From NCBI GenBank assembly GCA_963591995.1, contig CAVAUJ010000003.1, positions 7,475 to 71,474 of the forward strand: a stretch of 64,000 nucleotides of DNA, in the 5' to 3' direction. Under the pieces are notes generated by a model. The model worked only from the letters and a program-made list of their open reading frames with translations, did not search any database and was not told the DNA's origin. Source of the stretch: CAG-791 sp963591995 (lineage in GTDB: Bacteria; Bacillota; Clostridia; Lachnospirales; Lachnospiraceae). Positions 23,914 to 32,913 of this stretch are shown piece after piece. Numbering within the stretch: position 1 is the stretch's first letter; each line of letters opens with the position of its first letter. A program made the position numbers and the translations under genes.

Positions 23914-24903
23914 ATGTATCAATCGGTATTCGAGGACAGGGGGAACTGGTATAAGGGAAATCTTCACATGCACACGACCCGTTCGGACGGACATGTGAGC
24001 CCGCGGGAGGCCGTGGAGATCTACCGCAGGAACGGATATGACTTCGTTGCATTGACGGATCACAGAAGACCGTCGGTGACGCTGGAGCCGGGGGAGCGCG
24101 GGCATGTGGATGCGCTGCCCGCGGGCGCAGAGACGGGAGACGACGGCTGCCTCGTGGAGGCGGGGAACCTGCTGGTCCTCTCCGGTGTGGAATGGGATAC
24201 CGGCGGCGGCAACACCCGGCGAAGCGGCGATGTTGCGACCTATCATATTGTGGGAATCGGAATGACGGAATGCCGCGGCATCTGCTATGAGGGAAATCCG
24301 CACCCGAAGCCGCAGGAGATTGTAAATACCATCCGGGCGGACGGCGGCCTTGCGATTCTGGCACACCCTGCCTGGTCGGTGATGGATCCGGGCGGCATTG
24401 CGCAGCTGGAGGGCATCGCGGCGGCGGAAATCTACAATTCCGTATCGGACGTTCCGTATACCGGAGCGCGGGCCGAATCCTCGGCCTGGTTCGACATCTG
24501 GGGAACCCATTACGGGAAGCTGGTCCCGGCGGTGGCCTCGGACGATGCGCACAGCTATGAGGGGGACGCGTGCTATGCTTACACGATGGTAAATGCCGCG
24601 GAGCTCTCCCGCGACGGAATCCTTGATGCGCTGCAGGCTGGGAATTTCTATGCGACACAGCGCCCTGTGCTCTATGATATGGCAGTGGACAGGGAAAAGG
24701 GCACGGTGCATATGGAATTCTCAAAGGATGTGATGACGGTGGTTTTCTACAGCAATCACATCTGGACCGAGGGGCGGGTCGCCCAGGTGAAGGGCGGAAA
24801 GGCGGACTATCGTCTGGAGCCGGGAGAGTTCTTCCTTCGCGCCGAGATGATTACCCGGGACGGAAGAAAGGCATGGACCTCACCGGTTCCCGTGGTGGAC
24901 TGA
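23914..24903 (+). CDS. PHP-domain phosphoesterase
   Basis: The 329-residue protein has a PHP metal-dependent phosphoesterase fold. Ligand motifs are NLHMHTTRSDG (residues about 16-26), LTDH near 49, a Glu in GVEW near 90, LAHPAW near 150 and ASDDAHS near 205. It lacks a signal peptide, so it is cytosolic. Related proteins hydrolyse nucleoside or sugar phosphates, and the substrate here is unknown. GAAGGGAG precedes the ATG. Confidence 0.87.
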   Translation: MYQSVFEDRGNWYKGNLHMHTTRSDGHVSPREAVEIYRRNGYDFVALTDHRRPSVTLEPGERGHVDALPAGAETGDDGCLVEAGNLLVLSGVEWDTGGGNTRRSGDVATYHIVGIGMTECRGICYEGNPHPKPQEIVNTIRADGGLAILAHPAWSVMDPGGIAQLEGIAAAEIYNSVSDVPYTGARAESSAWFDIWGTHYGKLVPAVASDDAHSYEGDACYAYTMVNAAELSRDGILDALQAGNFYATQRPVLYDMAVDREKGTVHMEFSKDVMTVVFYSNHIWTEGRVAQVKGGKADYRLEPGEFFLRAEMITRDGRKAWTSPVPVVD

Positions 24904-24908
24904 AAAAT

Positions 24909-25808
24909 ATGATCGTAGCACAGTATTTTGATTATTTCGTTATTTTCAGCTTCTTCGGCTGGGTCTATGAGTGCATTTATTGCACGATCCGGGAGAAGCA
25001 TTGGCAGAACCGCGGATTTCTCTTCGGTCCGATCTGTCCGATTTACGGGAGCGGGGTTGTGGCAGCGCTGACGGTCTTCCGGCTGCTCCCTTTGCCGGCA
25101 GGAGGCGCCGAATATCCGGTGTGGATGATCTTTCTCATCTGCGCGGCGGGGAGCGCGGTCATGGAATACGGAACCTCATTGGTTCTGGAGCATTATTTTC
25201 ATGCGGTGTGGTGGGATTATTCCGAGATGCCGCTGAATCTCCACGGCAGGATCTGCCTGCCGGCGAGCTGCGGCTTCGGCGCAGCGGGGATCCTGGTGGT
25301 GAAGTTCGTCATGCCGTTTCTGGAAAGGCTTCCCTCCGACGCGCATCCGCTGGAGAATGAGATATTGAGCCTTGTCTTCGCGGGAATTCTGGGCATGGAT
25401 CTGGCACTTACGGTTGCCAGTCTGACGCGGATCGTGGAGCGTCTGGACGATATGGAGCAGGGGTTCAATCTCCGGATGGAGGCGGGATACCGGACCGTGC
25501 AGCAGGGGCCTGCCGCGATGGGAGAGGCGGCAAAGGCGGCCGCCATCAGCGCAGGAGAGACGGCAGTGCTGGCCGCGATGCTGGCAACGGATTCCGCCAA
25601 AACGGCTGCGGGCAAATCCGGGCAGGAGGTGTATGAGAGAATGCAGCGGATGCTGGAGGGCCTCAACCCGCGCGATCGCTACCACCTTGGCAGCATCCGG
25701 GCCATTCACCCGCACGGGAAGGAATCCTTTGACGCAGAGAGGCTGCAGGCGGCCTTCCGCTATGTGCAGGAGAGCGCGCGCAAACGCAGAACAAAGAAAA
25801 GGAAATGA
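24909..25808 (+). CDS. CmpB-like (putative ABC-transporter type IV) membrane protein
   Basis: The 299-residue protein has an N-terminal region of five to six membrane helices with the ABC_trans_CmpB signature FFGWVYECIYCTIREKHWQNRG and FGPICPIYGSG (residues about 13-50). A charged cytosolic C-terminal helical region (about 190-299) follows. No ATPase partner is adjacent, so a transport role is not established for this family member. The ATG at 24909 starts five bases after the PHP gene stop, and the open frame further upstream lies inside that gene. Confidence 0.82.
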   Translation: MIVAQYFDYFVIFSFFGWVYECIYCTIREKHWQNRGFLFGPICPIYGSGVVAALTVFRLLPLPAGGAEYPVWMIFLICAAGSAVMEYGTSLVLEHYFHAVWWDYSEMPLNLHGRICLPASCGFGAAGILVVKFVMPFLERLPSDAHPLENEILSLVFAGILGMDLALTVASLTRIVERLDDMEQGFNLRMEAGYRTVQQGPAAMGEAAKAAAISAGETAVLAAMLATDSAKTAAGKSGQEVYERMQRMLEGLNPRDRYHLGSIRAIHPHGKESFDAERLQAAFRYVQESARKRRTKKRK

Positions 25809-25842
25809 GCGCCGCCGGTGCAGGGGCGTGAAGAAGGACGGA

Positions 25843-26313
25843 ATGCGGTATATTTTTGAAGGAATGACAGCACAGGAGGAAAGGGAATTCCGGGAGCAGC
25901 TGGGGACCATGGCACAGGATCCCCGGTGTCTTCGGATGCGCAATTACATCCAGCACGGCAGGATTACAACCTATGAGCATTGCATGGATGTAGCCAGAAC
26001 GGCCTTTCTGCTGAACCGGCGGCTTCATATGCGGGCCAATGAGAAGCGCCTGGTGCGGGCTGCCTTTCTGCACGACTACTTCCTCTACGACTGGCACTCT
26101 CACGGGGACCATTTGCATGGCTACCATCATCCGCACATCGCGGCCCGGAACGCATGCCGGGATTTCCGGCTGGATCCGGTGGAGGTACAGGCCATTGAAA
26201 GCCATATGTGGCCGTTGACGCTCTTCCATGCCCCGGCTTCGCGCATCGCGTGGATGGTTACGCTGGCGGATAAGCTCTGCTCCTCACAGGAGACGCTGTT
26301 CCGCAGAGGTTAA
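25843..26313 (+). CDS. HD-domain phosphohydrolase
   Basis: The 156-residue protein is a single HD domain. Metal ligands are His in YEHCMDVA, the HD pair in FLHDYFLYDW near residue 81 and Asp in TLADKLCSS near 146. A His-rich loop (HSHGDHLHGYHHPH) at about 90-105 is prominent. Such proteins hydrolyse nucleotide or cyclic nucleotide phosphates, and the substrate here is unknown. ATG at 25843 has an AAGGA six bases upstream. A GTG at 25828 would add five residues and cannot be excluded. It precedes ddl by 12 bases. Confidence 0.85.
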   Translation: MRYIFEGMTAQEEREFREQLGTMAQDPRCLRMRNYIQHGRITTYEHCMDVARTAFLLNRRLHMRANEKRLVRAAFLHDYFLYDWHSHGDHLHGYHHPHIAARNACRDFRLDPVEVQAIESHMWPLTLFHAPASRIAWMVTLADKLCSSQETLFRRG

Positions 26314-26325
26314 AAGGAGATAAAG

Positions 26326-27399
26326 ATGAAGATTGTTGTGTTGTGCGGCGGCTTGTCCACCGAGAGAAAGATATCCATTCTGTCCGGCACAAAGGTTTGC
26401 CGTGCCCTGCGCGAGAAGGGGCACCGGGCCGTGCTGGTGGATCTGTTCCTTGGACTGGAGGATTTCGGAGAAGAGGTTGTGCAGAATCCGGAGCAGCTCT
26501 TTGAGGAACTGCCGGAGCTGCAGCCTGCGGTGTTCGACGGCACGCCTCCCGATCTTGACGAGGTGAAGGCCTCCCGCAAATGGAAGAACAGCTCGATCTT
26601 CGGCCGGGGCGTTCCGGAGATTTGCGGAAGGGCGGACATGGTTTTCATTGCCCTGCACGGCCTCAACGGTGAGGACGGAAGAGTGCAGGCGGCCTTTGAC
26701 CTTCTGGGCATCCGATATACCGGCTCCGGCTATCTTGGCGCCGGCATGGCGATGGATAAGATCATCACGAAGACGATGGTGCGGCCTCTGGGCATCCGGA
26801 CACCGGACTGGAAGGAGTATCACGACGTCGGAAGGGAAGAGCTTCCGGTCATTGCGGCGGAGTGCCCGGTGCCCTGCGTGGTGAAGACGCCCACCGGCGG
26901 CTCCTCGGTCGGTGTGTATATTGTGCGGAGCAGGGAGGAGCTGGAACCGGCGCTTTCGGCTGCATGGCAATACAGCAAAGACATTCTGGTGGAGCAGTTC
27001 ATTGAAGGAAAGGAGTTCACCAATGCCGTCCTGAAGGATCGCGCGCTTCCTTGCGTTGAGATCATTCCGAAGGAGGGCGGCTACGACTATTCCAACAAAT
27101 ATGCGGCAGGGGCCACGGAGGAGATTTGCCCCGGGCGTCTTGCACCGGAGCAGGCGCAGGAGATGGGGAGGATGGCACTGGCGGTACACAGGGCCCTGGG
27201 CCTTCGCACCTATTCCCGCAGCGATTTCATGGTAACCGCGGATGGGACCATCTATTTTCTGGAGGTGAATACGCTCCCCGGGATGACGCCGACGAGCCTG
27301 GTCCCGCAGGAAGCCGCAGCAGACGGCATTTCCTATGAAGAGCTGTGCGAGATCATCGTGCAGGATGCGATCGGCCATTACAGGAACGGAGAGAATTGA
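26326..27399 (+). CDS. ddl: D-alanine--D-alanine ligase
   Basis: Ddl joins two D-alanines with ATP to make the terminus of the peptidoglycan stem. The 357-residue ATP-grasp protein has the N-terminal GGLSTERKISILSG, the ATP lid KTPTGGSSVGV near residue 187, YDYSNKYAAGATEEICP (with the Tyr associated with D-Ala-D-Ala rather than D-Ala-D-Lac specificity) and the metal site FLEVNTLPGMTPTSL near 310. AAAGGAG precedes the ATG. It is followed two bases later by murF. Confidence 0.95.
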   Translation: MKIVVLCGGLSTERKISILSGTKVCRALREKGHRAVLVDLFLGLEDFGEEVVQNPEQLFEELPELQPAVFDGTPPDLDEVKASRKWKNSSIFGRGVPEICGRADMVFIALHGLNGEDGRVQAAFDLLGIRYTGSGYLGAGMAMDKIITKTMVRPLGIRTPDWKEYHDVGREELPVIAAECPVPCVVKTPTGGSSVGVYIVRSREELEPALSAAWQYSKDILVEQFIEGKEFTNAVLKDRALPCVEIIPKEGGYDYSNKYAAGATEEICPGRLAPEQAQEMGRMALAVHRALGLRTYSRSDFMVTADGTIYFLEVNTLPGMTPTSLVPQEAAADGISYEELCEIIVQDAIGHYRNGEN

Positions 27400-27401
27400 G
27401 A

Positions 27402-28814
27402 ATGGAAACCATAACCTTGCAGGAGCTTGTGGAGGCGGTCAGAGGAGTTGCTCTCGGAAAAACGGAGGCCTCCGATGCCGTGTGCATCAAAGGGGTGCAG
27501 TCGGACAACCGCCTGGTGCAGGAGGGAGATGCTTTTTTTGCCTTCGTCGGAGAGAAGACGGACGGACACCGGTTCGTGAATGCGGCACTGGAGGCAGGGG
27601 CCGTGTGCGCGGTTGTTTCGGAGGATCCCAGGGAGTATCTTCCCGGAAAGCTTTATGTGCGGGTGAGGGATACCGTCGAGGCCTTCGGATTGCTGGCCGG
27701 CTGGTACCGGGAGCGCTTTTCCATACCGGTGATCGGCATCACCGGCTCGGTCGGTAAGACCACCACCAAGGATATGATTGCCGCGGTCCTTTCCGAACGG
27801 TACCGCACACAGAAGACGCAGGGGAACTTCAACAACAACATCGGCCTTCCCCGGACGCTTTTCTCTCTGACGGGAGAGACAGAGGCGGCTGTGGTTGAGA
27901 TGGGAATGAACCATTTGAAGGAGATCAGCTATCTGGTGCAGCTTGCGCGTCCGGAGAGTGCCGTCATCACCAACATCGGAGATGCGCACATCGGGAACCT
28001 TGGCAGCAAGGAGAACATTTTCCGGGCCAAATGTGAAATCTTCGAGGGGCTGCAGGAGGGGGGCTATGCCGTTCTGAACGGAGATGATCCCTATCTTGTG
28101 CGTCTGCGGGAGGATGAGGATAAGAACAGACGGTTCGTCCTTGATTATGTGGGCGAAGCTGAGGACTGCGCGTGGCGGGCCGCGAACATCCGGGAGGAGA
28201 GCCGGGATTCCATGCAATTTACGGCCGTTACACCGATGGGAAGCTTTGAGGTGACCGTTCCTGCGCTGGGGCATCATCTGATCTATCCCGCGCTGACGGC
28301 AGCCGCCATCGGCGCGCACTACGGACTGACAAAGGAAGAAATCTGCCGGGGAATCGCACATTATGTGCCGACCGGGATGCGTATGGAAACGCTGCATCTT
28401 CCGGGAGAGGTGATCCTTTACAACGATACGTACAATGCCAACCCGCAGTCCATGAAGGCCGGCCTGCTGACGCTCTCGCGGACGAAGGCGGATCGCAGGA
28501 TCGCCGTTCTGGGAGATATGAAGGAGCTGGGAGCGTTGGAGGAGGCCTTGCACCGGGAGGTGGGCGCCTACGCGGCCTCCCTTTGTCTGGATGAGCTGAT
28601 CACCGTGGGTGAGGCAGCGGCGCTCCTTGCGAAGGAGGCAAGCAGGGAAGGCATGGCCGGTGTCCATGCCTGCAGCAGCAAGGAAGAGGCAAAGAGCGTG
28701 ATCCGGGAGCTGGCAGGAGAAAGGACAGCGTGGCTCTTCAAGGCCAGCCGCTCCATGGCCTTTGAGGAGCTGGCGCACTATGCGGCCGGGATCGCCGGAC
28801 AGGAAAAGGTATGA
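27402..28814 (+). CDS. murF: UDP-MurNAc-tripeptide--D-alanyl-D-alanine ligase
   Basis: MurF adds the D-Ala-D-Ala made by Ddl to UDP-MurNAc-tripeptide in the cytosol. The 470-residue Mur ligase starts ITLQELVEAVRGV and has the ATP loop GITGSVGKTTTKDM near residue 112, the FNNNIGLPRTLF substrate motif near 143 and the C-terminal domain with YNDTYNANPQSMKAGL near 346. The start is the ATG at 27402, just after the ddl stop, and the longer frame runs back into ddl. It overlaps the ABC-F gene by four bases. Confidence 0.96.
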   Translation: METITLQELVEAVRGVALGKTEASDAVCIKGVQSDNRLVQEGDAFFAFVGEKTDGHRFVNAALEAGAVCAVVSEDPREYLPGKLYVRVRDTVEAFGLLAGWYRERFSIPVIGITGSVGKTTTKDMIAAVLSERYRTQKTQGNFNNNIGLPRTLFSLTGETEAAVVEMGMNHLKEISYLVQLARPESAVITNIGDAHIGNLGSKENIFRAKCEIFEGLQEGGYAVLNGDDPYLVRLREDEDKNRRFVLDYVGEAEDCAWRAANIREESRDSMQFTAVTPMGSFEVTVPALGHHLIYPALTAAAIGAHYGLTKEEICRGIAHYVPTGMRMETLHLPGEVILYNDTYNANPQSMKAGLLTLSRTKADRRIAVLGDMKELGALEEALHREVGAYAASLCLDELITVGEAAALLAKEASREGMAGVHACSSKEEAKSVIRELAGERTAWLFKASRSMAFEELAHYAAGIAGQEKV

Positions 28815-30604
28815 GCATTCTGAATCTGGAGCATGTCAGCAAGAATCTGGGAGGCCGCGTCATTCTGGACGGGGCCTCCGTTGGCATTGAGGCGGGGGAG
28901 AAGGTCGGCATCATCGGCATCAACGGAACGGGCAAATCCACGCTGCTTTCTCTTGTCGCGGGGACCATGGAGCCGGATGAGGGGGAGATCATCTGTCAGA
29001 AGGGACTGCGGATCGCATACCTTCCGCAGAATCCGGTATTCGATGAAAAGAAAAGTCTTCTGGACAACGTGACGGGGCGGGTTTCGGGGAAGGCGGAGCA
29101 TTGGGATACGGCGGGAGAGGTTCGCTCGAATCTGCTGAAATTCGGGATTCCGGATCCGGAGATTTCGCCGGCACAGCTGTCCGGCGGGCAGAAAAAGCGT
29201 GCGGCACTGGTCGCAGCCATGCTGACGCCCTCCGATGTTCTCATTCTGGATGAGCCGACCAACCATCTCGACGCACAGATGATTGAAGAACTGCAGCATT
29301 TCCTGGAGGGATATCGGGGAACGCTGCTCATGGTGACGCACGACCGGTATTTTCTGGACGAGGTGACCGAGGTCATTCTGGAAATTGACAGGGGAAAGGT
29401 CTACCGATACGAGGGCGATTACGAGGAATATTTAAGACTCCGGCAGGAGCGGCTCGACAGTGCGGTGGCGGCAGAGCGCAAAATGGCGGCGCTGTACCGG
29501 CAGGATCTGGCCTGGATGATGCGCGGCGCAAGGGCGAGATCGACCAAACAGAAGGCGCACATCCAGCGCTTCGAGGCGCTGCGGGACAGAGAACGGATTC
29601 GGGAGGAGCGGCAGGTACAGATGGAATCGCTTCCCTCCCGTATCGGCGGGAAAACCATTGAGCTTCACGGCATCAGCAAGTGCTACGGCGGGAAGAGGCT
29701 GTATCAGGAGTTCACCTATCACTTTCGAAGGACGGACCGGATCGGCATCATCGGACCGAACGGGTGCGGCAAGTCCACCTTGATCCGGACGATTCTGGGA
29801 GAGATCGCGCCGGATGAGGGAAGCGTTGTCATCGGGAAGACCATTCAATTCGGGTATTTCTCACAGGAAAACGAACAGCTGGATCCGACGGCGCGGGTCA
29901 TCGATTATATCCGCGGCACGGCAGAATACATCCGCACGGCGGATGGTCTGGTGTCCGCCTCGGAGATGTGCGACCGCTTCCTGTTCGATCCGAAGCTGCA
30001 ATATGCAAGAATTGAGAAGCTGTCGGGCGGTGAGAAGAGGAGACTGTATCTTCTGCGGGTGCTGATGGACAACCCCAACGTGCTGATTCTCGATGAGCCG
30101 ACCAACGATCTGGACATCCAGACCCTGCAGATTCTGGAGGATTATCTGGACCGCTTCGCAGGGATTCTGATCGTCGTCTCGCATGACCGGTATTTTCTGG
30201 ACCGGGTCGTCACGAGAATTTTCGCCTTCGAAGAGGATGGACATCTGTGGCAGAGCGAGGGCGGCTATGAGGAATACCACCGGCATCTTCTCGAAGCCGG
30301 AAAGCAGGCGGCGGGAACGGACGACCTGCGTGTGCAGACAAAGGGCGCAAGAAGTGCGGAGGATGCCGGCCACAGGGCAAAGCTCTCCTACAAGGATCAG
30401 CGTGAATACGATTCCATTGAGGCGGAGATTGACGGGCTGCAGCAAAGAGCCGATGCACTGGCGGCGCAGATTCCGGAGGCAGCCACCGACTACGAAAGGC
30501 TCCGGCAGCTCACCGAGGAGAAGGAGCAGCTGGATGCCCGGATCGAGGAGCGGATGGAGCGATATCTGGAGCTGCAGGACATGGTGGATGCCTGCAGCCC
30601 GTGA
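28811..30604 (+). CDS. ABC-F family ATPase (Uup-like)
   Basis: A 597-residue cytosolic protein with two ATPase domains and no membrane segment. First Walker A GINGTGKSTL near residue 38 and signature LSGGQKKRA near 120. Second Walker A GPNGCGKSTL near 315 and signature LSGGEKRRL near 400. Both Walker B sites read LDEPTN. A linker helix region separates the domains, and a C-terminal coiled coil (about 520-595) resembles Uup. ABC-F proteins act on ribosomes, and some give antibiotic resistance. With a murF neighbour and this tail a housekeeping role is more likely. It is translationally coupled to murF. Confidence 0.92.
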   Translation: MSILNLEHVSKNLGGRVILDGASVGIEAGEKVGIIGINGTGKSTLLSLVAGTMEPDEGEIICQKGLRIAYLPQNPVFDEKKSLLDNVTGRVSGKAEHWDTAGEVRSNLLKFGIPDPEISPAQLSGGQKKRAALVAAMLTPSDVLILDEPTNHLDAQMIEELQHFLEGYRGTLLMVTHDRYFLDEVTEVILEIDRGKVYRYEGDYEEYLRLRQERLDSAVAAERKMAALYRQDLAWMMRGARARSTKQKAHIQRFEALRDRERIREERQVQMESLPSRIGGKTIELHGISKCYGGKRLYQEFTYHFRRTDRIGIIGPNGCGKSTLIRTILGEIAPDEGSVVIGKTIQFGYFSQENEQLDPTARVIDYIRGTAEYIRTADGLVSASEMCDRFLFDPKLQYARIEKLSGGEKRRLYLLRVLMDNPNVLILDEPTNDLDIQTLQILEDYLDRFAGILIVVSHDRYFLDRVVTRIFAFEEDGHLWQSEGGYEEYHRHLLEAGKQAAGTDDLRVQTKGARSAEDAGHRAKLSYKDQREYDSIEAEIDGLQQRADALAAQIPEAATDYERLRQLTEEKEQLDARIEERMERYLELQDMVDACSP

Positions 30605-30610
30605 CCGAGT

Positions 30611-30679
30611 GATTCGCCGGAAATATAATAAGGACATGCTGATAAAATCAGCATGTCCTTATTATATTTCCGGCGAATC
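30611..30679. terminator. 69-base perfect palindrome between convergent genes
   Basis: Arms 30611-30642 and 30648-30679 are perfectly complementary over 32 bases, and an extra T-A pair leaves only a three-base loop. The interior is AT-rich (AAATATAATAAGG) while the outer ten bases are GC-rich. It lies 7 bases after the ABC-F stop and 12 bases before the L,D-transpeptidase stop, so it serves both strands. It is longer than ordinary terminators. Confidence 0.8.
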
Positions 30680-30690
30680 GATGTAACGGA

Positions 30691-32913
30691 TCACTGTCCT
30701 GCGGCAGCCTGCTGGGCAGCATACTGTGCGGCGAGATCTGCCTGGACCTGTGCCTGCGCCTCCGCGGCGCTCATGCCCTGGTCCATGTAGTTCTGAATGG
30801 CCTGCTGGAGCACCGCGGTCTGCGCATCCTGCGCCGCCTGGGCTGCCGCGGCATCCGCGTCCGTCTGCGCGCTGCTGTCGGCAGAGGAGGGATCCTCCCC
30901 GCCGCCGATGTCGGTCTCCGATTCCTTTACGCTGACCGGCGGATCCGGCTTTCTGCCGGTATATTCCTGTGCCTCCTCGGCCGTCATGCCGCCGTATACA
31001 ACCACGGGCATGCCGGAGTAGACATTCTCATAAAGCGTCTCGGCGGCAGAATAAGGAAGATTGACACAGCCGTGCGAGCCGCTGGCAAGGTAAATGCTGC
31101 CGCCGAATTTGCTGCGCCAGGTGGCATCATGGAAGCCGACGCCGCGGTTGAAGGGCATCCAGAAGGTGACCGGAGATTCATAGTCCGCACCCTTGAGCAC
31201 GGCGGGGGATTTTCGATAATTGATGCTATAGGTGCCGGTCGGTGTGATGCGGTCGGCATCAATGGCCTTCCCGGAGACGCAGTCCGTCTCCAGAATGCAT
31301 TTTCCCTCCACATAGAGATATACCTTCTGATGGTCCAGATCCACCTCCGCATAGGTGTCGCCGATGTCGGTATCTCCGAAGGAAGCGGCTTCCTTTGTCC
31401 AGACGGGCTCGAAGCTGCCGCTCTCGCCGGCCGTAAGGAAGGCCTTGAGGACCGTGACGGTCCCCTCCTGGTCCATCTGCCAGCCATAGTCGCCGCCGGC
31501 AACGGTGACGGTCTCTCCGTCATGGGTTGTGAATTCCCGGTCCTTGCCGTAGGTGTCGTAGCTCTCCGCAAGAGAAGCGACATATTCCGTAATGGCAGTG
31601 TCCTGAAAATCAATGTTGGATAATCTGGCCTCCATTTCCGCCTGGAGCTGTTCCTCCTCCGAGAGAAGCATCTCTGTGTCCGCGGAGGCTGTGCTGCTGT
31701 CGGAAGCAGTGTTGCTGCTGTCGGATGCGGTGTTGCTGCCGTCGGAGGCGGTGCCGTCGGCATCGGAGGTGCTCTCGGCGGAATCCGCGGCCGTTGCAGG
31801 AGGCGCAATAAAGGAAGCAAGCTGTTCCCTTGTAAGGGTCTCCTCCTTGTCATCGAAGGAGATGGTCACGGTCATATCCAGAATCTGATTGAGCACCGCA
31901 CACGTCTCCTGAAGCTGCGCGTTGTCCGGCGTCAGGGAGGCCTCCCGGTAGCAGTCATCGCCGAGGGTCACCTCGGAAAGACCGGCGGAAAGAGCGGCTT
32001 CAACGGTCTGCAGAATGCCATCCTCGAGTGGAACCGTGCCGGGATCGCCTGCGACCACCTGATAGGTGCCGTCCGTGTAGCTGCAGACGGCATCGCCGGG
32101 CTGCCGGATGTTCTCGCTCCGGAAAAAGGGAAGAGCAGACACCTTCTCCCGCAGCTGCGCGGCATCGTAGAAGCCGGCGCAGGAGGCGGAGAGCTCGGTG
32201 CGGGTCCACAGCTGCAGAGGCCATCGGAACGGAGAACCTGCCCGGATCTGTGCGGCAAGATCCTCATCACAGGAAATGGAGTAGGAAATCTCCGATCCCT
32301 GCAGAGTAGCGGTAAGACCATCCCTGCCGGAAATCGTCAAGGTGTAATCTGCGGCAGCCGCCGCGAGACGCTCCTTTGCCTTTTCCGGGCTGCAGGAGGA
32401 CACATCTGTGCCGTTGAGGCTTGTGTTGGGAAGGTAGTGACCGGAGTAATAAAAGCACCCGCCGAGATAGACAAGCGCCGCGGCACCTGTGATGCAGGCC
32501 AGAACGGTCAGAATCCGGCAAAAGACCCGCGCGACACTTCCGCGGCGGGAGGAGCTGCCGTCGTTGGAAGAGCTGTCGCCATCGGAAGAACGGCCGCCGT
32601 CGGAAGAGCTGTCGCCATCGGAGGGCGACGCAGGAGAAGACGGCGCGGGAATATCATCCTCCGACCAATCGGTATCGTCCCCTGACCAATCGGTATCGTC
32701 CTCCGGCAGATCCGGAATATCGTCTTCCGACCAATCCGTATCATCCTCCGGAAGATCCGGGATGTCGTCCTCCGACAAATCCGTATCGTCCTTCGGCAGA
32801 TCCGGAAGGTCGTCCTCCGTTACCTCCGAAGAGTCCGCGGGAAGGGTCTTCCGGACTGCCGCGGACGCATTCTCTTCTGCAATGGGTTCGTTTTTATCCT
32901 TGTTCTCTTTCAT
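30691..32913 (-). CDS. Membrane-anchored L,D-transpeptidase (YkuD) with PG-binding-4 region
   Basis: The 740-residue protein would cross-link peptidoglycan independently of penicillin-binding proteins. Order: acidic cytosolic N-terminus with repeats (residues 34-87), Ser-rich linker, transmembrane helix about 132-158, a VanW/PG-binding-4-like extracellular region (about 165-340), an Ala/Ser/Thr/Asp low-complexity stretch (about 380-420) and the YkuD domain (about 500-635). The catalytic Cys is in SGSHGCVNLP (Cys616), with GVGFHDATW upstream. An Ala/Gln-rich tail follows. The start lies inside tcdA (20-base overlap). Confidence 0.92.
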   Translation of the reverse strand: MKENKDKNEPIAEENASAAVRKTLPADSSEVTEDDLPDLPKDDTDLSEDDIPDLPEDDTDWSEDDIPDLPEDDTDWSGDDTDWSEDDIPAPSSPASPSDGDSSSDGGRSSDGDSSSNDGSSSRRGSVARVFCRILTVLACITGAAALVYLGGCFYYSGHYLPNTSLNGTDVSSCSPEKAKERLAAAAADYTLTISGRDGLTATLQGSEISYSISCDEDLAAQIRAGSPFRWPLQLWTRTELSASCAGFYDAAQLREKVSALPFFRSENIRQPGDAVCSYTDGTYQVVAGDPGTVPLEDGILQTVEAALSAGLSEVTLGDDCYREASLTPDNAQLQETCAVLNQILDMTVTISFDDKEETLTREQLASFIAPPATAADSAESTSDADGTASDGSNTASDSSNTASDSSTASADTEMLLSEEEQLQAEMEARLSNIDFQDTAITEYVASLAESYDTYGKDREFTTHDGETVTVAGGDYGWQMDQEGTVTVLKAFLTAGESGSFEPVWTKEAASFGDTDIGDTYAEVDLDHQKVYLYVEGKCILETDCVSGKAIDADRITPTGTYSINYRKSPAVLKGADYESPVTFWMPFNRGVGFHDATWRSKFGGSIYLASGSHGCVNLPYSAAETLYENVYSGMPVVVYGGMTAEEAQEYTGRKPDPPVSVKESETDIGGGEDPSSADSSAQTDADAAAAQAAQDAQTAVLQQAIQNYMDQGMSAAEAQAQVQADLAAQYAAQQAAAGQ
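32653..32814 (-). repeat. 45-nt tandem repeats coding acidic DDIPDLPEDDTDWSE units
   Basis: Three 15-residue units followed by partial ones lie at the N-terminus of the L,D-transpeptidase. DNA copies diverge at third positions, so they are not a very recent slip. Copy number may vary between strains. Confidence 0.75.

Noticed and set aside
28811..30604. Antibiotic-resistance ABC-F protein
   Set aside because: The Uup-like C-terminal coiled coil and coupling to murF favour a housekeeping ribosome-associated role. No resistance genes are nearby.
30611..30679. Insertion sequence or MITE
   Set aside because: No transposase and no target duplication are visible and no second copy occurs in this window. 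I kept it as a terminator with a question mark.
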